A DNA stretch of 64,000 bases from Dama dama (lineage: Eukaryota > Chordata > Mammalia > Artiodactyla > Cervidae): assembly GCF_033118175.1 (NCBI RefSeq), contig NC_083688.1:6903001-6967000 (forward strand). Direction: 5' to 3'. Position numbers and translations under genes: made by a program. The notes under the pieces were generated by a model. That model was not told the origin of the DNA and made no database searches. It worked only from the letters and a program-made list of their open reading frames with translations. Position 1 is the first letter of the stretch. Every line of letters starts with the position of its first letter. Of the stretch, positions 25,869-37,800 are shown one piece after another.

Positions 25869-28800
25869 TCACAGTTTACAGGTAGCCTGAGCCACTTTGG
25901 AGTTGGTTCTTCTGTTCAGGGCTTGACAGATGAAGGCCCCCGCTTCCAGGAGCTTCTGGAGGTTCACACCCTTTGAGAAACAGGTCAGAGGATGCAGTTA
26001 AGTCACAACCTGCCCTCAACACCCAGGGAAACATCCGATTGGACAGAATGATGCTGAGAAAGCGAAGGTGACGACAGCCATGCTCTTGCTCCTCTGACAG
26101 CGGGACACTGGATGGCTGTGAGGTGCTGTCCTCCTGGCATGTGGGGTTCCCCTCTGACTACCCTCAGGGCATGGTTTGGGGTGCCGCCACCCCGGAAGGG
26201 AGCTAGTAGTTCTGTTCGGTACTCCAGGGTCTGGCACAGGCCAGGCCCACAGTGGTCAAACACTGAGTGTGAAGTCAGGGTCACGAGGCAGAGAAGTAGG
26301 GGTAGGAACACCAACTAAAAAGGCCACACCGAAAACCTCTTTATATTAATAACAATAGCTCCTATTTACTGCTGTGTACTATTTGCTTAGCTCTGGGCTA
26401 CATTTTCTTACTTATCCTATGAGATAAATGCTGTTATTTATTCCTATTTCTTAGGCCCGAAGTGCAGAAGTAGTCTGTCAGCTCACACAGCCTGTGAGTG
26501 GCAGGACTAGGTTTTAAACCCAGTCCTGTCTGATCTCCAAGCACAGATGCTATAGTGCTTCCAGCCCTCACTGCGGGCCCTCACTGACTCTGGCAGAGCC
26601 CTGTGCGGGGGTAGGGGGGTGTGGAGAGAGCACGCAATTCTATTACCCTCATTTTTTCCAGAGGAGGAAACAAAGGTCCAGAGAGAACTGACTCATTTCA
26701 GGCCGTGGCCTTGCCCCTTCCAGGGCTCCTTCCTTGCACCCTGGTGCCGCCTCGGATGGAAGTCTCAAACCCACGCCAAGGGCCTGGCCTTCTTATAGCC
26801 CCCATCGACCACACTCTGTTATGTCAGATCATAGGACAGAAAGGCCCGAGTTCTTCGGCACCCTTCCCTCTTAACTGCACCAACACCACAAAATCCCAGA
26901 ACAAACCCAGCAGCTGTCCTCTGGCTTCAGGCAGCGCTCCGGTCAGTTCAGGGCTGTGACCACCAGGGGGCAGGCGGGCTTACCGTCTGAATGCCCAGGC
27001 CGGTCAGCATGTAGACCAGGTCCTCGGTGGCCAAGTTTCCCGACGCCCCCTGTGCATAGGGACAGCCTCCCAGTCCTGCCACGGAAGAGTCCACGACGCT
27101 CACTCCCATCTGGAAACAAGGACGGTGGAACACGGCTGTCACTGGGGGGGGGGGTCTGAGCCTACCAAGCCGGCCCCGGGAAACCTCCCTCTCAGTGACT
27201 GCCTGAAATTCCACTCAAATTATCCATTGCTTCAGTTTATGGAAATCCCACTGAAAGAAGCTGTTCCTCTTTTTGGTTCCCAAAACAGTGTGTCTTTCAT
27301 GCTACACTGTTTACTCTGCCAGGAATCTTTTCTCCTTCCTTTCGTGGTTGACTCAACTTCTCCTCAGCCTAAAGCCGCCTCCTCAGACGCCCTTCCTGGT
27401 CGCTCACCTACAGTAAGCCCTCCCAGCCGCTGAGGTCTCAGACCCCTGTTTTGCTGTGCTCGTGTCCTGCCCTCTCCCGCGCCCCACGTCAGGCCTCGGA
27501 CCCCAGGGTCGCTTCTCAGTCGCTCCCGCTTTCCTAGATGACTGTTCCATTTTCTCTCTCCTTAAGCCTCAACGCTGAGAAAATAAGACCCAGAAAGTCA
27601 TAGAAGCATCTGGCTTAAAGACATGAGCCTCAAGGAGAGAACATGAGATAAAAATGGGTAAAAAAAAAAAGGCGGCCCAGGGTTGCTCTACTAACCTAAA
27701 CACTATACTAGACTTCCTCCAGCAAGGCAGCCTGTGGTCAGACACCCAGAACTTTCTTTCTAAGGGACTCCTGGGCCATGGGACCCTTGTTCTGGGCCAA
27801 CCCACAAGAAGCTAACCTCAAGAGGAACGCAATCTGAGGTCATGGTCCAGTCTCTGGGCAAAGAGCATCAGAGTGCTCTCTGGAGTGATCTCTGCCTGCT
27901 GCCCCCCCACCCCCGCCACTGGTGCACGCATGCGCACTCACAGCCGTGTATGCCGTGGTGGGGCCAGGGCACCCCAGTCCTCCCGACCCCACCTTAGTCT
28001 TGTTTACAAGGCTGCCTGGTCACCTTTCCGCTTCCCTTTTTCAACTGCTCAGCTTCAAGTCCTTCAAGGCGCACTGAAGCCTTCTCTGGGGAATCCTCTC
28101 TGCCCACCCCCACCCCCAGCTGGGATGGGGACCGCCCTCAGTCCCCATGGCATTGTCACAGTGCATTAGGATTACCACCTAACTCTCCACTGTCTCTCCT
28201 GACAGATGCAGGCACTTTCAGGGCAGGGAGGCATGTCCGTGTCCACCGTGGCCAGCCTGGGGCCTGGCACACAGGTGTGGGCACGCAGTGAAGGCTTGCT
28301 AAAAGAATAAATGAAACACAGCTGTCCTGCCACCCTGCCCTTTGGGAAAACGGATGTGTGCCTTTATCCGGGGACATGCCCTGATTACCTGCAGGGCCGT
28401 CAAGGTGTTGGCCAGGGCCTGGCCGTAGGTGTCATGGCAGTGGACGGCCAGGGCTGTCACGGGCACCTCATGCAGGACAGCGGACAGCATGTCCTTCATG
28501 GCCCCAGGGGTGCCCACGCCGATGGTGTCCCCCAGGGAGATCTCGTAGCAGCCCATGGAGTACAGCTTCTTGGTGACCTGGGGAGACAAGTGGGCTTGGA
28601 GAACCCCGATTCCTCAAGCCGGGGTCCCTGGCCTACGCAGAACACCTCCATGTCCAAGGCACCAAGCTCCTCTTGGACCAGAGACTCCCTGCAACTAACT
28701 GGGAGTGGGACTGATAATCCTCACTCTGCTCATCAGGAGACAGACATTGAGGAGCAGCGCTGGCCATCTGTGCAGGCCCCAGGCTCTAACCCCTGTGGCT

Positions 28801-31800
28801 TTCCTCCGAGAGTCTCCAACTCCAGCTGGTCCTTCCCTCACCACCTTCACACACCACCTTCACACACGGCGTCAGACCCGCGGGCGGGAATGAGGAGAAT
28901 GAGTCCCTTCATGTGGCTCTATCTTTGGTAAGAAGATGTGTGAAGTCAGGGGTCTGAAGTGCTAGTTCTATAAGAGAAGGACCTGGCCATGAAAAATTCA
29001 GAAGCCCATCCGTAAACCGCTAAGGTCATGGCAGAACCAGGGCGGGATCTGCTCCACGAGGAGATGCTGCCCTCCGCTGCTCTGGGGAGAGGGGGAGGAA
29101 GGATGTGGTGGGGCCGAGGACGGAAACGATACTCGATACTCAACGATGGTCTGGGGGATAAAGGAAACGGTGGGCCCCCTCCTCCACTGCCCACGCAGGC
29201 AGAGTGACAAGGAGCCCGTGGCAACCAGTGGGCGGGAGAGGATGCAACAAAGGCTGCAGGCGGCGGAGTGACGTGATGCTGAAGTAATGCCCCAGTCTTG
29301 CTGCTCACTGGCTGGGGAACCTTGGCAGCGGACCTCAATTTCCTGAGCTGCAATCTCTGTTCCTGAAAAATGAGGACAAGCCTTTGGGGAGGACTGGGGG
29401 AACAGGAGGCTGAGGTCTGGACTGCAGCGGCCACTCTCAGTAAGGAGTGGCTACTGTTAACCATTGCTCACTTCTGGCTGCTAGCTGGTGTGTAGGAAGA
29501 GCAGGGGGTCTTTGGAGGCAAACAGACAGGGGCTGAGACTGCTTTCTCCACATGCAACCTGCATGGCAAGTCAATCAGGGTCAGTTTCCTTAACTGTAAA
29601 ATGGAATAACAATAACTCCAGATGTACAGGGTGATCTGTTTGTTTTGTTTTGGCCGCTCTGTGCTGCATGCAGGATCTTAGTTCCCCAACCAGGGATCGA
29701 ACTCTGGGCCCGTGGCATTGAGAGCATGGAGCTCTTACCAAGGAATTTCCTGCAGGGTGGCTTTAAGGACAAGATGACACAAGCTCTTGGGCTGCTCGAA
29801 CTCATTTCCCATCCTATGTTCTTCTCAGTTCAGTTGCTCAATTGTGTCCTGACTCTGTGACCCCTATGGACTGCAAGACGCCAGGCTTCCCTGTCCATCA
29901 CCAACTCCCTGAGCTTACTCAAACTCATGTCCACTGAGTCAGTGATGCCATCCAACCATCTCATCCTCGGTCGTCCCCTTCTCCTCCTGCCTTCAATCTT
30001 TCCCAGCAGAAGGGTCTTTTCCATTGAGTCAGTTCTTTGCATCAGATGGCCAAAGTACTGGAATTCCAGCTTCAGCATCAGTCCTTCCAATGAATAGTCA
30101 GGACCGATTTCCTTTAGGATGGACTGGTTGGATCTCCCTGCAGTCCAAGGGACTCTCAAGAGTCTTCTCCAACACCACAGTTCGAAAGCATCAATTCTTT
30201 GGTGCTCAGCTTTCTTTATAGTCCAACTCTCACATCCATACATGACGACTGGAAAAACCATAGCTTTGACTAGACCGACTTTTGTCAGCAAAGTAATGTC
30301 AATGCTTTTTAATATGCTGTCTAGGTTGGTCATAACTTTGCTTCCAAGGAGCAAGCATATTTTAATTTCTTGGCTGCAGTCACCATCTGCAGTGATTTTG
30401 GAGCCCCCAAAAATAAAATCTCTCACTATTTCCGTATCTATTTGCTATGAAGTGATGGGACTGAATGCCATGATCTTAGTTTTCTGAATGTTGAATTTTA
30501 AGCCAACTTTTTCACTCCCCTCTTTCACTTTCATCAAGAGGCTCTTTAGTTCATCTTAGCTTTCTGCCATAAAGGTGGTATCAGCTGCCTATCTGAGGTT
30601 ATTAATATTTTTCCCGGCAATCTTGATTCCAGATTGTGCTTCATCCAGTCTGGCATTTCGCATGATGTACTCTGTATATAAGTTAAATAAGCAGGGTGTC
30701 AATATACAGCCTTGATGTACCCCTTTCCCAATTTGGAACCAATCTGTTGTTCCATGTCCAGTTATAACTGTTGCTTCTTGACCTGCATACAGATTTCTCA
30801 AGAGGCAGGTCACGTGGTCTGGTATTCCCATCTCTTGAAGAATTTCCCACAGTTTGTGGTGATCTACACAGTCAAAGGCTTTGGCGTAGTCAATAAGACA
30901 GAAGTAGGTGTTTTTCTGGAACTCTCTAGCTTTTTCAGTGATCCAACAGATGTTGCCAATTTGATCTCTGGTTCCTCTTCCAGCTTGAACATCTGGAAGT
31001 TCACGGTTCATGTACTGTTGAAGCCTGGCTTGCAGAATTTTGAGCATTACTTTACTAGCATGTGAGATGAGCGTAATTGTGTGGTAGTCTGAACATTCTT
31101 TGGCATTGCCGTTCTTTGGGATTGGAATAAAAACTGACCTTTTCCAGTCCTGTGGCCACAGCTGATTTTCCCAAATTTGCTGACATATTGAGTGCAGCAC
31201 TTTCATGGCATCATTTTTAAGGATTTGAAATAGCTCAACTGGAATTCCATCACCTCCACTAGCTTTGTTCGTAGTGATGCTTCCTAAGGCCCACTTCACT
31301 TAGCACTCCAGGATGTCTCCCCAAGCACAAGAAGGAAGCCCTCTGCAGAGGATCCTCACCTCAGTCATCACCTTCCACTGGAAACTGAGTCAGAGGCTTC
31401 CACTCTGGGGTAGAGGGCAGGGGCTCCAGAGACTCCCTGCCAGGCTAGGAGGTGGCCCCCCACTGGGGTGAGTGCAGGGCTGTGCTCTCAGAGGGTCTCA
31501 AGGAAGGAGCTGAGGGAACGAATGAAATCAGTACCCACAGGAAAGGGTGGCGAGAGTAACCTGCACATTCATGGCCCGGCATGGGAGCGAGACCCCCGTG
31601 AACCCGCCCCTCCCCTGCCGGACACACACACACACACACACACAGACCTCAGCGACTTTGGCCGGGGAGATCTTCCCTTCGTAGGGACATCCAAGCACAC
31701 AGGAGACGTACCTGTGGGAAAACAGGAAGGAATGGTGTCAGCGTGCCTGGGCCCTCTGGCTAACAGGGCTGGGGCAGGCTGGCTGTTTGAACATGGCCCT

Positions 31801-34800
31801 GGTGAGCCCCACCCAAACCTGAGGCCGGCAGGAGGCCGAGGGGCAAAGGCCGATTCCATGCTGGTGAGCCAGACGGTGGCGCCAAACAAAGGCAGTGCCG
31901 CTCAGCGCCAGGAGTGGGCAGCGCCGCGCCACGCAGGGAAGGGAAGAAGCCAACAGTTCTGCGGGTGAGGAGGTTGATGATGTCCGGGTCTCAGGAAAGG
32001 CAGCCAGAGACCAGCGGCGGGGAAGGAGAAGCTAGAGCAGCCAGCCGACCACACAGGGTGAGGAGAGCAGAACGTGGGCCTGGGTGGGGCTCCCCTCAGG
32101 AGAGGACCAAGAGTGGATGACACCGAAGCGGGCACAAGAAGGCTGGGCCGGCCTGAGGCCCAAGGGATCCGAGGCTCCGGTGAGCTGCCAGGGGGCGTGT
32201 ACACGCGTTTATTCAGCTGGTGTTTACTGAGCTGCCCGCGGTGTGCCAAGCACTGGAGAAGTGCAGAAGGCCGAGAAGGTCCCCACCACTACGGAGCCTA
32301 AGGTTTCAAGTGAGGGAGACAGATGATAAATCAGGGATCTAGTAGGGGAAGGAGGTAATCTCAGCAAGTGATATGCCGTGAAGGAGAGACAAGGCAAGTG
32401 TGGCAGGAGCACCCAGAGAGGCCGACAGCAGCGAGGACGGCCCGGGAAGACCTCTGTGAGGATGCGGCACTGGAGCTGAGATGGGGGAAGAGGATTGTTC
32501 CAGGCAAAGAACCAAGGCAGCGGCCCCAGGATGGAAGCGCTGTTTAGTCGCTCAGTTGTGCCTGACTCTGCGACCCCATGGACTGTAGCCCATGAGGCTC
32601 CTCTGTCCATGGGATTCTCCAGGCAAGAATAGTGGAGTGGGTTGTCATTTCCTTCTCCAGGGGATCTTCCCGACCCAGGGATTGAATCTGCAGCTCCTGC
32701 ACTGTCAGGCAGATTCTTTACCGCTGAGCCACCAGGGAAGTCCAATTTAAGAGTAGGTATATTCAAAACAGACAACAAACGACAGAAAGACTGAGGAGTG
32801 GGGAGCAAGGGGCAGAGAGGCACAGCAGGGGGTTGGAGAGCAGGCAGCAGGCCTGAGCATGGGGTCTTGTTGAGCTGTGGTGAGGAGTCTGGATCTTGAG
32901 TGTAGACGGCTTCTGAGCCCCCTCATCCCACTGAGGCAGAGGCCCCATTAAAATCTTTTAAAGTCTAACAAACAATGCTGCATATTAAGAGGCAGAATGT
33001 TTGCTGGATAAATAATTTCAGACTCAAACAACTCAGTGTATTTTGCCATCTTCATTCTCCTCACTCTCCAATCACTGCTGAACATGGAAAAGCTAAAAGA
33101 AATGCTGAGGGAAAAAAAAAAAAAAAGAAATGCTGAGGAAAGAGCACAGACTTGGGAGTCAGGCAGACCTGACACGTCCTTGCTTTCCCATCCATCCATC
33201 CGCTCATCAGTTTCTGAGCACCTACTATGTGCTAGGCCCAGAGCTGGGAGACAGCACACACCAGGGACTGACGGAGATGTGGGCTCTGCCTTCATAGAGC
33301 ACAGAGTCCAGTGGGAGGCGGGAGGCAGCAGAGAATGTAGCAAGTGGGTAAGTGCTATGTCAGAGTATGTCCAGGGGACTCTGGAAGCCCAGAGGAGGGG
33401 CACCATCTCCACCTGAGGGAAGAGAAGCAAGCTCTTGCAGAAACTGGTAGCAGGAGAGGACCTGAAGATGAGCAGGAATGAGCCCTGGCAAGTTGGATGT
33501 AGAAGGAGGGTGCTCTGAGTCTACGGAAAGCATGTGCAAAGGCCCAGGGGCAGGAGAGAACTGGCCCATGTGACAAACGGAAAGAAGTTCCCACTGGCTG
33601 AATGCAGTGTGCAGAGGAAACGGGGCCAGAGGGGAGACATAAGCTGCAGAGAGTGGCAGGGGCTGAACTGCGTAGGGGCCTGTAAACCGGCTGAAAACTC
33701 TGCACTGACAGACTTTTAAGCGGGCAGTGATGTGATCGGATGCGCATTCTGGCTGCAGTTAGTTGTGACCTTACAGCAGACTCTTCATCCTTCTGGAGCC
33801 TCAGTTTCGTTGTCTGGAAGCGGGGAGAGTGCCCTCCGCACTGGGTGACTGAGACGCTACCATCAGGTAATACCTGGACAATGCCTGGCACTACTGCCAT
33901 TAAAGATGTGATGCTGGAGACACCTCAGAGGCCGAGGGGATTCCTCGGGGATGTGTGACGAGCTGGTGGTGGAGCCAGGGTTACGCTGACCTCCACAAGC
34001 CCTGTTTAGGACCTCGTCCTGCTAGATTCATGGGATGAAAGGATTAAAAAATCAGGTTTGGAGAAAGCACTTGCCAGGATTTCTTCTGACCCCGTTTACT
34101 TGGGAAAAGACATCTGGGTGTGGAGCTCTGGCTCCCTGCACCCAGGATAAGGAGCCTGTGAGGGAGGTCGCTGGAGTCAGAGGCTGGCCCTGTTCCAGAA
34201 TGCTCTGAGGAAAGGAGAGGCAGCACCAGTGTGGCCAGACTCACCCCCGCACAGAGACACTGGCTGCCCGAGCTGCCTTCAAGATTTCGTCAAACCGCTG
34301 CAAACTCTCATCTATGGAGCAGTTGATGTTCTTCTTGGTGAAGAGCTCAGAGGCGGCTCCAAAGATGGCCACTTCCTTGGCTCCGGCAGCAACCTGCCAA
34401 CAGCCAGGTGAATTCCTTTCAGCATTTTTCTCTTGAAGGAAGACCCACCCAGAGTGAATTTTATGATATATGAGTACTACTGTAAGTTGAATTGTGTCCC
34501 TCTAACCGCCAGTACTATCCTGGAAAAGGTCAATCCTCAACCCAACTCCCAAAAAGGGTAGTACTAAAAGATTGTGTTAACCACTGGACAATTGCACTCA
34601 TTTCCCATTCGAGGAAGGTCATGCTTAAAGTCTTAAGATAGGCGGGAGAAACATCAATAACGTCAGATATGCGGGTGATACCACTCTAATGACAGAAAGC
34701 GAAAAGGAACTAAAGAGCCTCTTGATGAGCATGAAGGAGAGTGAAAGAGCCAGCCTAAAACTAAATTAAAAAAAAAAAATTAAGATCACGGCATCCAGCC

Positions 34801-37800
34801 CCATTACTGCATGGCAAATAGAAGGGGAAAGGTGGAAGTAGTGACAGGTTTCCTCATCTGGGGCTCTAAAATCACTGCAGATAGTGACTGCAGCCATGAA
34901 GTCAGAAGACGCTTGTTTCTTGGTAGGAAAGCTATGACAGACCTAGACAGTGTGTTCAAAAGCAGAGACATTATTCTGTCAACAGAGGTCCGTATAGTCA
35001 AGGCTATGGTCTTCCCAGTGGTCATGTACAGTTGTGAGAGCTGAACTGTAAAGAAAACAGAGCGCCAAAGAATTGCTGCATTCAAACTGTGGTGCTGGCG
35101 AAGACTCCTGAAAGTCCCTTGAACAGCAAGGAGATCAAACCAGTCAATCTTAAGGGAGATCAACCCTGAATATTCACTGGAAGGACTGATGCGGAAGCTA
35201 AAGCTCCAGGATTTTGGTCATTTGATTCGAACAGTGGACTCATTGGGAAAGTCCCTGATGCTGGGAAAGACTGAGGGCAGAAGGAGAAGAGGGCGTCAGA
35301 GGATGAGATGGCTGGACTGCATCACTGGTGCAATGGACATGAACTTGGACAAACTTCAGGAGATGGTGATGGACAGGGAGGCCTGGTGTGCTGCAGTCCA
35401 TGGGGTCACAAAGAGTCGGACACGACAGGGTGACTGAACAACAGCAACCCCCAGAACCTCAGAATGTGACCCTGTCGGACAGTACGATCACTGCAGATAG
35501 ATGCACAGAGTTAAGATGAAGTCACACTGGTCTCCACTCTGTAATAAGAAGGCGCCCGTGTGAAGACAGAGGAAAGGCCGGCAAAGGTAGCGGTGGATAC
35601 TGAAGTGATGTGCCCAAAGGCTGAGGAACAGAGGACTGCTCATCATCACCGGAAACTAGCAGAGAGGCAGGGAAAGATGCCCTCTCAGGGCCCTCGGAAG
35701 GAACCTACCACCACCTAGTGTAGACTTCCGGCCTGCTGATTGGGAGAGAGAACATTTCTGTTCTCTTTCACCTCTTTCAACGAGTTTTTGGTATTGTGTA
35801 ATGGCAGCCGTAGGAAATTAATACAGTGAATCATATCCCAATAACAAAGAAACCTTGGCCTTCCCCCAAGGACCAACACTGCTGCTGCCGGCACCACCCC
35901 GGAAGTCACTTTTGGCCTAAATTCAGAATCAACATCTCCAAAGAAATTCTCATCTGAAATGATAAAAAAGTTGGTAGATACTAGCAACTACCTCTAAATC
36001 TTGTGGACAGCTTGCTTACCTCTAAAGAGATGGACTATAGGAACAAGAGTGAACACTTATTAAGCACTCAACTTCTACCAGGCTCTTGCTAAGCAATTTA
36101 TGTGCATCCTGTCCTCTGAAATCCTCACAATGGTTAATGGTAGTACCTACCATTAACCTTATTTCATGGGCAGAACCTGAGGCTCAAAGAGGTTTAGCAG
36201 CTTGTCAAATCAGAGAGCTGAGAGTGGCGGGGCCAGGACTGCCCCCGGGTCTGTCTGACGGTGCCCACCACTGCTGGAGACAAGTCGTTCAGACAGAATC
36301 CTGGACAGAGACTGAGGCCCAGGGACAAGACAGGGGCCCATGCCATCCAACTCATTTCGGGGGCACTCCCCAACCAAAAATGAGTCTCTTACCGCTGCCT
36401 GGAAGCCTTTGAAGTTTGGGGTCAGGACTGGGTAGTTGATGCCAGGAAATTTCTGGATGCCTTTCAAGACTTCAGCATGGTCAGCCATCTGGGAGCCAAA
36501 GGAGACATTGCCAACTCACCACCAAGGCAGCAGAGAGCTCGGGTAGAGAAAGCCTTTTTAACACAAAAGCTCTGTTCTCCAGGATCCTTGGAGAAAAGAG
36601 GCATTTTGTAGAGCTGAGTCTCCCCAAAGCTTTCACTACTTGTTTGACAGCTGATGAGCCAGAAGGCTTCCGCACGGGTGAGAACCCCAGTTTCTCCATG
36701 TGGCTAACACTGTCGACTCTACACGAGCAGCACCAGCAGCAATGATACTTCTAGCCACTCGTTGAGAACATGCTCCAAGCCCAACCCTGGGCTCAGCTCT
36801 CTATCACCTAACACTCAGCTGGACCAGGATCTTTCTTCCCACTTGACTGTCTCTGTGATGCAGGAGTTGCTCGTCTTCCCCTTTCGACAAACACAGAAGC
36901 CACATCTCTAGACGGGCCTAGAGATTCTAGACTTCTAGAGTCAGAGACGTCACCATGAACCTCGGCTTCACCTTGCCTCACCAGGCAAGGCGGGGCACAG
37001 CCAAGACCGAGTCTTCCTCCCAAGTCGCCCTCCTTTGCTGCACATGTTACGTGAAGCGCTGAGAGCTCACAAAAGCGGAGACCTGGAAACCTACATTCCT
37101 GACTTCCACTTACTTCCAATGCATCTGAGATAGGCCTGCAGGCTGGGGCTCACCTGGGGAACCCATTTGGGAGATACGAAGCTGGTGGCTTCTACGACAG
37201 GGAGTCCTGCTTCAGAAAGCATGTCTATTAGCTTGATTTTCACTGGAGTAGGTACAATATTCTGTAATGCAGAGAGAAAACACCAGAAAAAGATAGGCTG
37301 GCCCAGTCAGTCATGAAATGGTCTCAGAATGCAGTCAGTTCAAAGCTTTTTCTACAGCACCCACTTCACTATCTCAACCTTCAGACACTAACCTGAATTC
37401 ACATGTAATTCTGCCAATAGGTGCAGTACAGGCTTGTCTTCCAGTTCTAGAGACAGCATTTTGCAGTGGAAGCAGTTTCTCACTTGAAAAGGAGTTAATA
37501 CTTACAATGGAAACAATATTTGCCTGTCATATGGGCTTTTAAACTAAAGCTTTGTTACTTTATGACCCCATCAAAACCAAATTGAGACCAATGAGCCATG
37601 GCCTGAAAGGGCAGAGATGACTAACTCTCTGGGTCCTGTGAGATGTGGCCTCCACCGGGCCACACCTGCCTCCTTCCGTCTCTCAGCTGGCACAGGGTCT
37701 CATTCTCCCATGCGCCACTACTTCCTTTCCCTCCCACGCCATGTCTAGCTGCTCACCAGACTCTGTGGATTTCTATTTCCAAATCTTCCATCATTATCCC

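Noticed and set aside
27918..27940. NRF1-like cgcatgcgc palindrome in HMGCL intron 7
   Set aside because: There is no CpG island or exon nearby, so a promoter call would rest on one short motif.
31468..31968. 166-codon plus frame near HMGCL exon 6
   Set aside because: Antisense shadow of the exon plus microsatellite-encoded His/Thr repeats.
36903..36942. Cluster of ctaga words with short inverted repeats
   Set aside because: Short and imperfect; no sign of a mobile element end or a structured RNA.
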